Counted from the first letter of the stretch, positions 21,861-33,322 are shown. The stretch: 64,000 nucleotides of DNA from Moniliella sp. 'wahieum' (GCA_003971905.1 RSEE01000022.1:310001-374000), one strand, 5' to 3'. Numbers and translations: made by a program. Notes: generated by a model not told the origin, from the sequence alone.

Positions 21861-24800
21861 GATGTCACAGTATCCCAATCCCTGGTCGCTCAGGGCGATT
21901 GTCCAGGCCCTCAAGGACGGGTTCATTGAAGAACCACACAAGGGACGATGGGATCTGATCGGCACAAGGACTCAGCCGATGTCATGCTCAATAAGCATCC
22001 ACGCGATCTGGCCATTCACATGTACCTTGGCGAATCTGTTCACCTGGTCAGCATTTCGCGCCTATCTTTCCCGTCTTGTGGCAACACGACGCTGATAGCG
22101 ACTCGTGGCACGGGATCGGAATCGACCTGGTCCAAGACGAGACGTCCAACCTGCTGAAGTACACCGGCAACAGGACACGCGCCTTCATTCTTACTCAGTT
22201 GGACATAACCAAGTTGCGCCTCTAACGACTATACCATTAGTAAGTTTTCTTGCTCTTCACGCAGCGGCAATTCTTGTCGGGTTGACTGATGACTTCACAT
22301 CTGGTACGACACAGGAACAAGGGACGGTGAGGAAATTGGGAAGAGCGTCATCCCCTTCGAGCCAAGGCCTGTGGCCGAGCTCTGGTCCGTCTCCAGCTAG
22401 TGGGCTGGGCTGATGGTTTTGCAGACAATGTGTCCAATCGGCCAAGCTCTCTGAACAGCATGCTGCTGGGCAACATGCACGTTTCACGGTCGCAGTCTAG
22501 ATGGGCAAGGAACCTTTTCCTCTTTGCATCGGAAACGGCCAAGTCTCTCCTCCCGTTGTGTGAGCAGTTGGTAAAACAGCTAGAACCCTAAGTGAGTATC
22601 GCAATCTAAGCCAAGTTGCCTTTGAAGTCGCCGTGATTCCTGGGCAAAAGCAGCATGCTAACGTCTTTTTCGAACTTGCAGGCAGTATCACGAAGACCTC
22701 ATCCCTGTCTGGGATTCGACCACCGAGGGATGGATCCTTGTACAGCCCGTGCTGCGGATGATAAAGGGCGACAACGTGGCCGCGAACGAGATGGCTTCCA
22801 TTATGGGCATGACTGCCCACGTGTGCTGCCGTTTTTGCGATGGCGGACGGCAACGGGGAACGAATACGTTGGCGGAGAACGTGGCTGACTGTCTTGTGCG
22901 TATACGACACCACTGGTGTTACTGCTGTGCATCAAAATGGGACTGGGAAAAGGCGATCTACGTTCAAGTGTCGAAACTAGGCGCGAAGTCGATCACCAAT
23001 AACTCGACATGGTCGTCAAGAACGACGGCCGTGTCGACGATCGGGCGAGCCAGACCGGGGTTAACGACAAAAGTATATGAAAGACGTATCCTTTATCCTG
23101 TTCAAGTCCCGCAAGACTCTGGAGGACTCAGCCGGGGCGACGAATGGCAAGAAGCGGAAGAGGCTGCTTTCCAATTTGGACTCCGGCGTTCGTGAGCTGC
23201 TGGATGAGTTCAAGAACAACGGCTAAGTGTTCAACCCCTTTTGACTGTCCACGAATGGCAGGGGTGCTCGAGTTTCTCGGTCGGCAAGAGCCTGGCGATC
23301 GACGTCATGCACACAGTTCTCCTTGGGCGAGTCAAGGCCTCGGTCGAGCTGCTGACGGACTCGAACTTCGATAAGGGGCCCTCGCTAGCGCTGTGGCTGG
23401 ATTCGTTCAACTCGTGGGGCATGGAATCGGTGGGTCGACGGCTCAATGGCACTAAAGTGGTTCACAGCATGCGCTCAGTCATCACGGGGGTTGACTGCAA
23501 GATATTATGCCAGACTCTCCCTCTAGTGCTGCCCAAGTTGGTGGCCACTCTGCGGTTGGACTCCGCCAAGCCCGGCGTCACGGAAATGGCGAGACAGAGA
23601 CTTCTGAGCAAGATTGAGAGGCTGGAGAATGTCCGCAAGTGCATTGTGGCCGCCGCACGCATTAAGTGGCTTTGCTACATCGATAGCTTCGCATTTCAAG
23701 ACCGAGCTACATATGGCGTACATCTGAAACTGCTAGCTCTCCTAGGCCCGTGATCATCTTCGCTAGTCCAAGTTCACAACTTACATTCTGCCCCGTACAG
23801 ATGTGCCCACAGGAACTGCTTGACAAGGCGGTGATTCACATTTTCATGGCCATCGCTGCCATCGACCCGGCCATGCTCGTTCGTCGCCCCAAGTTCCACC
23901 TTCTGAGTCACCTCTCCCAGCAGGCGCTGTTGTGGGGTCCTCTCAAGAACGCTGACACACAGCGTGAGGAGGAGTTTGTCCGCGTCATGCGCAATGCGGT
24001 AATATTTACGAACCGCAAAGATATATGCTGCGACTTGAACTACACGGTAGCAGCCCAGGAGAACCTGCAAAACCTGCTATGTGGAGGGCGGGCAATCGAC
24101 ATGCCGCGTGCAAAACTCGTGTCCCGCGATACAACCCCTGACGATGAAGGGGAGGATGTGACACAGGGTCTGCCCGGTGGGAACACCAAGAAATTGTCCG
24201 CAGAGGTCTGGATCGGCAGGGGCCGAGCAGCTTTGCAATTGAATGGTACACCGCCTCAAGCTGGCACGACGATTCAGCTCTTGGGCCAAGGGCTCGGCAG
24301 TGTGTGGCAAGTCCCTCCCGCACCCGGTACCGGCCGCAACAGCCCTTCCAGCGCTGGATCGTGTCCGGCTTCGATCCAGACTGTGGCTAAGGCCAAAGTC
24401 ATATCGGTGCACGACAAGGTTGGGCTTCCTGAACCAATGACAGCAGAGCGGCGTTCTGCCACTGGGCCGGTCGAAGATATTGTCGACCTGCCATTGGTCC
24501 GCGTACAGCATGGCCAGCTTTGTGCCAGGGGGGACTGGGTGCTTGTTACCCAACAGGATATTGGTGACGTCCCCCCACCCCGCCATGCCCAGAACCATGA
24601 TGCGCCGCCCTTCTCCATTGTGGCTGGATAGAACACGTTGCCGCCCAACGGCCTAATATGGTTGCTGTGCACCGGCGGGCCAATCCGACTCGCGAGGGGG
24701 GGTCGGGAGCAGCGAGGACTGGTTCCAACCTTGTGCTCCCTGTGCTTTGGGTCAATGTCGCTTTGGCTCGCATCATGCCTATCGACTCGGCATATGACAT

Positions 24801-25174
24801 GCGAGGCCTTGAGCTACCGCGCGCGTCCGCCCGACGCATGACTTACATTCCGGCTTCGCAGATCCACACCATCTTTGGTTCGCTTAACGTCCAGCACAAT
24901 TGCGTGAAGGCCAAGTGCCGGGTTGTCCCCAACAGCATTACGGATACAACCACTGGCTTGACGTTCGATGGGGTCCAGCACAACAACTTGTCTGGGATGT
25001 CGGCGGAACAGCGCTACGTGCTCAACCACTTTGTCAACTCTTTCTCTCCCCAAACACCGATATATTCTGCGACTTGCGGACTTGGCTTTTGCCCAGCACT
25101 GGGCGGTCGAGGGCGAGAATGTCCCTTCTGCCGACGATGTTTTGGAGGCAGTACAATCCGTAATGAATGTTTAG
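21861..25174 (+). CDS. Tnp2/Plavaka-like transposase, frame-interrupted
   Basis: The start at 21861 gives SQYPNPWSLRAIVQALKDGF. Later blocks are VQPVLRMIKGDNVAANEM with a zinc-like AHVCCRFCDGG (about 22750-22850), SFSVGKSLAIDVMHTVLLGR (about 23275), RPKFHLLSHLSQQALLWGPL (about 23885) followed by FVRVMRNAVIFTNRK, and a C-terminal FGSLNVQHNCVKAKC (about 24870) plus LAFAQHWAVEGENVPSA before the TAG at 25172-25174. The order 'K.HLL.HL....R.FGP' followed by 'NVQH.C...C' is typical of a large family of basidiomycete transposase-like proteins. Introns near 22240-22310, 22590-22680 and 23750-23800 are likely. Several frame switches remain. I could not identify a complete DDE triad by eye. Confidence 0.7.
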
Positions 25175-25625
25175 ATACTTCCCGAATGGCTACTAATGAT
25201 GGTAGTCACCACTGTTGATGTATACTCTACACCATCAGTCTATCAGTTGCTAGCGACTTGGCTGAAAACGGACACAGCACATGTGGCTGCCCAAAGATTG
25301 CCAAATTGCTGCGGGGGTCTTAGGCTCCAATGGTGCAACGGCCAATTCCTACTATTGGCTGGAGAAACCTCAGGTTCAATTCGTGGGTGGGCCATTTTTT
25401 AAGATGTCTCGAGGCTGGCCGCCGTTCACAATATTGTGATTAGAATAGCGGGCAAGGTTGTGACGAGCTTTATAGGCAGCAATCTAGGGACAACCTCGCT
25501 GGGCGGCCTTGCCGCAGTGTGGTCCAAGAGGTTGGGGCTAGCTGTGTTGGCGAGGCGAGGCTGTGACAAGGTTGTGCCCCTCAAATCTAAAGACAAGCTT
25601 GTGGTGTGGCCGGCAAGGTTCTGGG

Positions 25626-25648
25626 CTAGAAATTTCGATTAGCTATGT
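25626..25648 (-). repeat. right terminal inverted repeat of the transposon
   Basis: The reverse complement is identical to 20302-20324 over all 23 bases. The sequence inside (near 25440-25625) carries GGCAAGGTTGTG-like subterminal repeats. Confidence 0.9.
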
Positions 25649-25830
25649 GGGGAAACCCTGGTTTGGGTATACACTTTTTGACTCCTGTGGTATATAGGTA
25701 AGGCCTATGAGGGGATGAACTGTGTGCAACGCCACCGCAACCTCTGTGTATCGTTACAGTCCCTTTTTGGCCTTTTTTTGCTGACACGCTTCTCTTTCCA
25801 TCTGCCAACGTCTCACGGTAGGCAGGGCTG

Positions 25831-25968
25831 AACCCGTCATACGCCACACCGCTTGATGCTGCAGCCGAAGCCGGCACCATTGGCTCCCTCCTTCCCAACG
25901 TGCCAACTAGCGGTCCTGCCATTTTTGAACGCAAGGGAGAGGTCGAGTCGGGTGCGAAAAGGCCCTAG
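25831..25968 (+). pseudogene. orphan 3' exon next to the transposon, unknown
   Basis: 46 codons reading NPSYATPLDAAAEAGTIGSL, then PNVPTSGPAIFERKGEV, and stopping at TAG 25966-25968. An acceptor-like GGTAGGCAG precedes it. It looks like the end of a protein but has no visible upstream exon before the transposon end at 25648. It may be a gene remnant cut by insertion, or chance. Confidence 0.25.
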
Positions 25969-26303
25969 TGATTCATGTGTTTAATTGAGGGAAACACTGA
26001 GGCACCGTGCGCTCCGCGATCGTCGATATGGCAACCTAATCCAATACTGCCTTCATGTCCATACCCTCCGTACCAGCTCCCTCTCCTCTCTGCTTTGCTT
26101 TGTTTGCCCGACCAGGCGGCCTGCTGCAGGCTTCAATGATCTGCACCATGGTAAAAATGGCTGGACAAAACATGGTATCGCGAGGTCGTGGGGTACAAGG
26201 GGAGGAGATGACAGATGACCTCATCAACAACTTCATCCCTGAGGGGGGGGCAGGGGTCTCGTCGAAGGGTTTATTTACTGAGCCCCCTCCCCGAGAAGGC
26301 AAA

Positions 26304-28042
26304 TCAAGGCGGACAGGCATTTTGACGAAGAAATTCCATCGGCACGGCTTGTTGGTTGCCCTCGGCGACCCAGGAAGAAACCAGGGTACCAAACGTACCT
26401 CCGGACGTGGCCGACGAGGGCAGGGGCCCAGGGGGAGCGGGTGGGTGAGCGGCCACAATGTCCGTCTCCCCTTCGAACCGAAGCGAGGTGCAGGACTTGG
26501 AGGGGGCGCGCATCGCGTCTTTCTCCTTTTCTTCGCTGGGGTAGGCCGAGTGTGGCTGGATGGTCTGGGACGAGGGGGAGGAAGGCACGTGCGGAGAGAA
26601 GGGGGAAAAGTGCGAGTCGGGGGAAAAGGGATCGATCTCGAGACGCATCTCGCTTAGATCGGTCCCTTGCTTGGTCCAGCTCTTGTCCCCAGAAGTACTC
26701 GGATCGGCTGGCGTAACCCGAGTGAACGAGTCGGGAGATTCGAAGTCGAGGTCGGGGTAGACGTTGGTGTGAGAGAGACCACGGGCGTGCGCGGTTCGTA
26801 CTTCTCTCCGTGCGTCACCCTCAAGTCGAGCGGAGGCGGGACCTTGGCGTGCAGGAGAAACGGGTCGCGGTGCAGCACCGAGGACGCGCGGCTGCCCACA
26901 TCGCTCTTGGTTGGTTCTCGCTGCAGGTCCGCATGCGCCGACCAAGTGAACTCGTCATGGATCCGGACCCGCCTGCGCGACGTGTCGTCGCGGTACAGCT
27001 CGAGGCACATCAGGACCAGCGCGAGATGGAGCGCGAGCGCAGTGTAGTACAATCCAAATCCAGCCCCTACATGGGCTTTCAAGCCGGTTTCCGATTGCGT
27101 CGAGATCATGATGGGCATCGGTAACGCTCCAGCGAGCGTATCCAGCATCACGGTCGATGGCAGCCATACTTCCTGATTCGCTTGGTTAAACCCCCGCACA
27201 TAGCGCCCCACCTTGATGCGCGTCACCACGGTCAAGGCCAACTCGGCGGCAAGCAGGAGCGGGAGGAGGAGGCAGTGGACTTGCTGGTACTTGATCGACA
27301 CTTTCTCCATCGTGGGATTGGAGCTGGGCGAGAAGCGAGACGTGGGGTGGCGCTGCGCAATGTAAAACAGAGCGAGGGGCATACTCGTGCCCGCGATCAG
27401 GACAACGAGCAAAACCAAGACGACCAGCTGCAGCGATGGGATCGCACCCCATCCTGTGGGGAGCGCAGCGGTGTCGAGGGGCGTGGTGAACAAGAGGGTA
27501 GCCAGCGTCGCGTTTTTCTCTGCCGCCTCCAGTTCGGGAGGAGAGGCGGTGAGATAGGCGGTTGAATTGACCCAGGGGATGCGCTCAAAGAACTGCGGGG
27601 ACAGATGCGGGTGGAGCGAGGAACGCTGGCACAGATTGTGGGAGTTGAGGGTAGGCTGGGCGTAGCAGGTGCCCAACAGCCCATAGCTCAAGCGCAGGGG
27701 GCTCTGCCACGACGCCGGGTTGGGTGTAATTTCGCGGACGTAGTCGTAGAAGAGAGTATCATTGATCGAACCTGCGCGCTTGCTGTTGGAGCGGCGGCTG
27801 ATGCGGTCGTTGGAGACGGATGAGCCCCTGGTGGTGTCAAAGAGCTCTTGCGTTAGCCTCATGAGGTTGGCCTTGTTCTCCTCGCTGTGGCGTGGGGCAG
27901 GGAGGAGGTCGAGCATGGTGGCTGAGCTTTGGGACATGGGGGCCGGGCTGCAGAGCGGGAAGAGGAGGAAGGCGAGAAGGGCGAGGTGGAGCAGGGCGGC
28001 GGCCCATCGCTTGGCCTCGTCGTGTGTCGTGTGGTCGCGCAT
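26304..28042 (-). CDS. four-helix membrane protein, Sur7/PalI-like
   Basis: The start at 28042 (MRDHTTHDEAKRW) places the first helix at residues 13-31. A large extracytoplasmic loop with GLLGTCYA...LC (the fungal Sur7/PalI/claudin-type G-x-x-G-x-C plus C) and N-glycosylation sites precedes helices near 27430 (LVVLVLLVVLIAG), 27260 (LLLPLLLAAELALTVV) and 27040 (YYTALALHLALVLMCLEL). A Ser/Pro-rich cytoplasmic tail follows. One indel near 26775 switches the frame; the tail then reads VYPDLDFESPDSFTRV and continues to a stop at 26304. Family members organise eisosomes or sense pH; which role applies here cannot be told. The open frame extends upstream to 28360 but is low-complexity there. Confidence 0.65.
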
Positions 28043-28542
28043 GGGGCGCGGATGGGAGGGGTGGTGGTGGTGGTTGAGGGATGGGGGCGAGATGGACGGC
28101 CGCCATGGGATGGGGCGCAGCCTCTGCTGCGCGGCCACAGCTGACAGGCAAGCCCAGGGCGGTGGGGCGCATAACGGAAGGCGTCGGGCAAACGACACAA
28201 AAGAATGGCCGCCCGCGTGCCTGATAAGATCTGCGAGCACAGAGGACACAAAAGGAAGGCGTGTGGGGTGCGCAGGCGGAATGCGGAATGGGGCTGCACA
28301 TGCCGCTGGGGGCGCAGATGCGGCAGGCGGGAAAGATGGCTCTCTGGCATGCCATTTCAAATTTCACCGCTCGCCCGGGGCTGTCTGGAGCCTTGGGGCG
28401 CGTACCTGGAAAGAACGATTGATATTGATATCGATTCTTCCCAGTGGAGCACGCATCCTGCATCCGATCTCAGAGATGCCAGGCGCAGGCCCCAGCCCCC
28501 ACAGTTTTTTGCCTGGACATCCAGCCAGGCACAGGCACAGGC

Positions 28543-28632
28543 GTGACATGTGACATGTGACAGGGCACGTGACGTGTCTGATTAACTGATTTGGGGTTGG
28601 GGCGGTGAGTGACGTGTGACGCGTGACGAGCG
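28543..28632. repeat. period-7 GTGACAT/GTGACGN arrays
   Basis: GTGACAT is repeated three times at 28543-28563. A second array with GTGACGT, GTGACGC and GTGACGA lies at about 28612-28630. Both sit in the divergent promoter between the Sur7-like gene (minus) and the SUN gene (plus). Confidence 0.75.
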
Positions 28633-28796
28633 GCGGGCACTTAGCCACTGCCGGCGACGCTCGGCGTTCAGTAAGTTCAGCATTCAGCTCGACGTCGCCC
28701 ACACCTCCCGCCGCACCCCCCCCGCTGCCTCCAGCCTGCCCAGGCCCAGGCCCACCCCCGCCCATCCGATCGCACGCTGGACGCGCAGGGAGGCCA

Positions 28797-31700
28797 TGGC
28801 GAGGGCGCTTGCACCGCGCATCCAGGCGCATCTGCCCGCCACCATCCTCCTCCTCCTCCTCCCTTTTCTCTTCCTTGTCTCCGCCACCGACGACCTCCCC
28901 CGCCCCCCCGCCCCGCCTGCTACGTCCCCCTCCCAAGCTTCTCCATCTTCTCCGACGCCTCCAGCCCCAGCCGATGTCGCCCTCGTGTCTGCCTTGCCCT
29001 CCACCTACTCGGATCGATGCGAAGTACACGTAACTCTCGCCCCCGTGTACCTTGTTCTCAACGTCACCGAGTCGGTCTGCCCCACCGCCTCCGCCCCATC
29101 GAGCACTGCCGATCGCGGTACGCGGCCCTACCCTACCCCCAGCAGCCTCTCCTCTCCATCGTCCGAGCCTCCCTCCCCCGATGCCGCCGCTACGGACCGC
29201 ACCCATCCTGACGATGGCTTCTGGCGCCAAATGGACGGGAAACAGGTGTGGATCCCGACGCTTCCCTTGGCCGGGACCTCTGGGGGAGTACCGAGCAGGA
29301 AGTAGCCAAGGAGTATGGCGAATGGATGGCTTCGATCGGGGGCGAGTCTGCTCCGGCATTTCTCTCCTTTTCCGATTGGAAAGAGCGCCACCTTGCTGAA
29401 AAGCAGAGGGAAGAGCAGGAGCGGAGAGAGCGCCGCAGGAAGGAAATGAAGGAAAAGAAGGAAAAGAAGAAGTGGGACCATGCGCATGTGGAGCCAACTA
29501 ACGCTACTGCCGTTCCCACTCCCCTCCTTCCCCTCCCCTTGATACACCTCGCAGCTCGGCGGCGGCTGCGTCGAATAAGGCACCCATCACCAGACATACC
29601 GGCCCTGCATCCTCCTCCCTCTCCTCCACCTTGGTAAACAGCACCAGCGAGCCGACGCCAGCACCCCCATCTCAGTCAGATGAGGGGGAAACACCACATC
29701 GTCTTCCTCTGGCGAGGACCAACGCCCTTCCCCCTCTTCCCCCGTGAGGAGAATGCTGATCCCCGCTCAATCCGACCCGGGAAAAGAATTGGCGACGCTG
29801 CGCCACGCCGCAACTTTGCCTCGGCAGATTGTGCAGCACAAGTTCAGCGTGCCAGCGGATCGGTCAAATTTGCCTCGGCGATTTTGAATGAAAAGAAAGA
29901 CCGATACCTGCTTGCGCCTTGCCCCGAGGGAGACGATCATGAGATGTTTGTCACGATTGAACTGTGCAGCGAAATCAAGGTGGATACGTTGGTGTTGGCC
30001 AACTACGAGTTCTTCTCCCGAGTCTTTAAGCGCGTCCGGTTCCGTGGGAGCAAGTCTCTTACCACCCCGTTGGAGGACTGGTCTGATTTGGGCACGTATC
30101 TCGCTCGCAACATGCGTGGATCGCAGAGGTTTTGGCGTTCCCTCGCATTTGCAACAATACCTCAAGTACATTCGCATTGATTTACTGGATTATTATGGCA
30201 CAGAGGCGTATTGCCCCCTGACTCTACTCCGGGTTTATGGCCTGTCCCACTTTGACGGATGGGAGCTGGAAGACTTTGAGGACAAGCGCAAAGAGCAAGA
30301 GTTGGAAGAGGAAGAGTTGCGGATTGAGGAGGAAGAAGCACAAATTGACGTTGAAGCCCAGCCCACGCCGCCTACTCCTCCTTCTCCCAATGCGGCAGCC
30401 AGTACGGCAGTCTGGAACCGACCACACTCATGTCTGAAGCGTTGCGAGAGATGATGATCCGATCCTTGCGTGGCCTCAATGCCTCATCTGAGGAGGAGCC
30501 TTACTCTCCCGAAGACGATCATGAATTCTCCCGCTGGTCCGACGCGCCTGTTGCATGGAACGACTCGCTGCCTTTCCTTCTCAATGCTACGGAGAGCAAT
30601 GCGACCAAGTCACGGCGTCCCCAGCGGCTGACGCCCACGGGGGCAGGAGGGGAGTCGATCTACCGCTCCATCACTCGGCGGCGGCTTAGTGCGCTCGAAG
30701 CGAACGCCAGTCTGTCCCTGCAGTATATGGAGCAAAGTGGGCAGATGCTGTTGGACGCTCTTAAGAGGATGGACCGGACGCGCGATGCACAGTTGACCCT
30801 TCTCAATCTCAGCAACACCAACGAGGTCCAAACCCTGCGCCGGCGACACCACATTGACCTACAGAGGATGATGTTTGAGTCGGATGTGCAACGTTGCCTG
30901 GGCTCAAGACAAAGCCGAATTGGTACAACGCATGCATCTCCTCAGTTCCGAGTTGCACTTTGAACGGCGCATGGATGCTGTGCAACTAACCTTGCTCTGT
31001 GTGTTGTTTGGCCTGATTCTGCTCACGCGTGGAACCCATACCTCGGCCCTCGACCGTGTTCTGCACCGCTCTTCCACCACGGCCAGCACCGCCCCCTCGT
31101 CCCCGTGCCTTGCTTCGCCCGCCCCACTTGCCCCGCGAAAAATTCCCGCTCAAATCCACTTGCGGCGGCGGAGAAGGCCGCGCCGGGTACGGGGCAGTTT
31201 GGGCGCCCTTCTTGTTCCTCACCAGAAGGCACAGATCATTGAGGTGCGCTCACGCTCGGGCTCGGAGGGCGACATCACCCTCTCGGCCCCTCCCAAACGA
31301 GGCGAGGATGGCTACATCACCTCCACACCTCGGAGTGGAGTGAAAGAGAAGACGTCCAGTGGAGGATGTTCCTTCGCCTCCACGGTCTCCACGAAGAATA
31401 GGTGTGCCGCTGGAACGTGTGCCTACCGATCGTACCCATACCGAGCGGCTCGTGCGCTTAAGCACCCCTCGCCCATTGTTTACCAAGCGTTCCAGCGGAT
31501 CCGAGGGGGACGAGTCGGACGATGCGGCGCCGGTCCCGTTCCCGCTCTCTGACGAACCGGGCCCGCGTTTGGTCAGCCTCAAACGCTTCCTCCGCACCCG
31601 CTCTCATAGCGGCAACAAATCTCTCCACTCCCTCCCCTCTCCCAGAGCAGGCAGCTCCTCGCCTTCACTTGCCCCTGCTACGTCTAAACTCGTCCCTGAG

Positions 31701-31814
31701 TTGCAGGGTCTGCGCCCCATCACCTGCTTGTCCTCTGGGGGCCTGGGATCCCCTCCACCCAAACCGTACAAACTGGATTGGGGAACATGCATGTTATTTT
31801 TTTTCACCTGGTAG
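28797..31814 (+). CDS. SLP1: SUN-domain ER membrane protein (Slp1/SUCO/Osteopotentia family)
   Basis: A signal peptide (LPATILLLLLPFLFLVSA) is followed by a Pro/Ser-rich lumenal region and a charged KEMKEKKEKKK helix. The mid-protein SUN domain (about 29800-30240) contains NFASADCAAQV, GSVKFASAILNEKKDRYLL, CSEIKVDTLVLANYEFFSR, QYLKYIRIDLLDYYGTEAYC and TLLRVYGL. Acidic and glycosylated segments, a coiled-coil stretch and a TM helix (AVQLTLLCVLFGLILLT, about 30980-31030) precede a basic, Ser-rich tail ending at 31812-31814. In yeast the Slp1-Emp65 complex protects soluble ER proteins. Frame changes at about 29280, 29530, 29760, 30150, 30430, 30890 and 31360 are each explained by one-base errors or short introns. 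The 3' end lies 11 bp from the stop of the next gene. Confidence 0.85.
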
Positions 31815-31825
31815 TTTATTCGGAC

Positions 31826-32876
31826 TTAAAGAATCGCTCGATCCCGCGGGTACGCTTGCTTTGGACAGGGGAACTGGGCGAATGGGAGCGTTTCTGCCCC
31901 TCGGGCTGGACGAAGGTGCGTGGGTCGTAGGTTTTTTCTTGGCTCCGGATGCGGGGACACCCCGTCGCGCCTGGGCTTTTCTGGACTCGTTTCTGTTTTG
32001 ATCTCTTTTTTGGCCTTGGCTCGCGGGGGGGGCTTTCCTGGCTCGCGGGGAGGGGCTTTCCTTGGCTCGCGGGGGTGTTCCTTGGCTCGCGGGGTTTTTT
32101 CCTTGGCCCCGGCCCCAGCCCAGCACTTTGCCTTACCAAACAAGTTCTCGAGCCCACCCTTGTGTTCCTTCAAGGGCTGGACAAACGAAGGATCCTCGTT
32201 CCGCACATTGCTCACCTGGGGTGGGACAAGGTAATGTTCCAAAGGAGCTTGCCATGGCACCAAACATGATTTCCACGGTCTTTTCCCGACTTTGCTGCGG
32301 ACGTGGGAGGGGCTCGAGGATGGGCTGGGTTGAGCACTGGCTTCTGCTGTGTCGGAGCCGTGTTCGGTCCCGAGCCCCAACCAAGCCGGAAAGTCCTTTT
32401 TGTCTAACACCAGCGGTTGACGCCATGGATCGGCTGCATCCACTCGGACGCAGGGACAGTGACGATGACAAACCCCGCAGGACCATAGACGCACCGAGTG
32501 CAAGGTAGCCACATCGTGAGGGCGGAAGTAGTAGGGGGGGCACGGGTGCGTTCGGACCATTCATAAAAGCCTTGGACAAACAAGATCCCGCGTCCGCCCT
32601 CCTTGAGCAGGTTACCCCACACGCCGCGCAGCACCGTCTCGGCACGCGCATTGATGTACATCCGCTTCGAGGGACGCACGCCCCAGTGCATCGGCTTCAT
32701 CGTCACCTTGCCTCCTCAACCTCCACGATGGGCTGGGCGGTGCCAGGACCGACATTGTACCGCGCCCTGTACTCCGTCGGCGCTTCGGGGTCGACGTGCA
32801 GGGGGTCCGGCAGCTCGGGGGCTACGTTCTCCACGTACTCGTCCCACGCGGCGGCATTGGCAAAGCGGCCACACAT
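31826..32876 (-). CDS. SRAP-domain DNA-protein crosslink sensor (HMCES/YedK family)
   Basis: The start at 32876 gives MCGRFANAAAWDEYV, whose Cys2 (after Met removal) forms the covalent adduct to abasic sites in this family. Other hallmarks are RYNVGPGTAQPIVEV, MHWGVRPSKRMYINARAETV, GILFVQGFYEW (the active-site Glu), PAGFVIVTVPASEWMQPIH and VSNVRNEDPSFVQPLKE. Frame changes lie near 32710, 32560 and 32450. The ~95-residue C-terminal tail is basic, rich in PREP/PPRAK units, and comes from a DNA tandem repeat at about 32014-32104. Yeast and human homologues often carry a disordered tail. The product should act in the nucleus on abasic sites in single-stranded DNA. Confidence 0.85.
32014..32104. 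repeat. tandem repeat of CTTGGCTCGCGGGG units inside the SRAP tail
   Basis: Four to five copies, each a variable G-run plus CTTTCCTTGGCTCGCG. It lies in the coding region of the SRAP protein, where it makes the repeated PRE/PPRAK peptide. Copy spacing differs mainly by G and C run length, so the frame through it is uncertain. Confidence 0.75.
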
Positions 32877-33322
32877 GGTGTGCAGACGTTGGAAGGCGGG
32901 CGGCAGGACACGCTGGTGCTGGTGGTGTGGTGCTGGTGCTGGTGCTGGGGCTGGGCTGGGGCTGGGGGGCAGCAGACTCGAACCGAGAGACCTAATATCC
33001 TACTCGCATCCCTCGCCACTGCTGCCGACCCCGTGCGGGCAGTATCGGTACAAACGGGTATGGCCTGGTCCTTCGCACAGGCCAGGTTGGCTGAGGAGAT
33101 AAAAGGTCGGTTTAATTTAGGACGCTAGCTTTTTGATTGCATTACCCCAGCTGGAGATGATGACGTCGCTGTGATGTTGATGCCCAGGCTTCAAGCTTCT
33201 ATGGCTTGCCACGCGTGGCCGGCCCCATATGCCGCTATCCATTTCAATAACCGTTGACCATGATGATGCTCAGACGAGAGGCGTTCTTCATCCATTCCCC
33301 CACCCCCACCCGCCCCCCTGGG

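Larger units (their letters stand above)
20302..25648. mobile_element. 5.35-kb DNA transposon with perfect 23-bp TIRs and two divergent genes
   Basis: Identical 23-bp inverted repeats lie at 20302-20324 and 25626-25648 (outer end ACATAGCTAATCG). They bound 5347 bp containing a plus-strand transposase-like gene (21861-25174) and a minus-strand second gene (20660 to about 21540), with a TATA-like GTATATATAG (21558-21567) between them. Subterminal GGCAAGGTTGTG-like motifs occur at both ends (inverted near 20327-20338; direct near 25450 and 25567), and a G-rich GGTGGCTAGG array lies at the left end. The terminal bases are not CACTA, and no TSD is evident, so I do not assign a superfamily from the ends. 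The transposase resembles basidiomycete Tnp2/Plavaka-type proteins. The perfect TIRs suggest a recent insertion; the frameshifts inside may be consensus errors. Confidence 0.8.

Noticed and set aside
20302-25648. Classical CACTA/EnSpm element
   Set aside because: The ends read ACATAGC rather than CACTA and no 3-bp duplication is visible, so only a transposase-based affinity is claimed.
28364-29497. A 377-codon minus-strand frame antisense to the SUN gene
   Set aside because: Gly/Arg-rich shadow of the Pro/Ser-rich sense frame; no motif and no splice signals.
32974-33040. tRNA-like stretch on the minus strand (GGTTCGAGTC with GGCAGCA/TGCTGCC pairing)
   Set aside because: The 7-bp pairing encloses only about 59 nt and the T-arm stem does not pair, so a canonical cloverleaf cannot be drawn. 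It is more likely chance in G/C-repeat DNA upstream of the SRAP gene.
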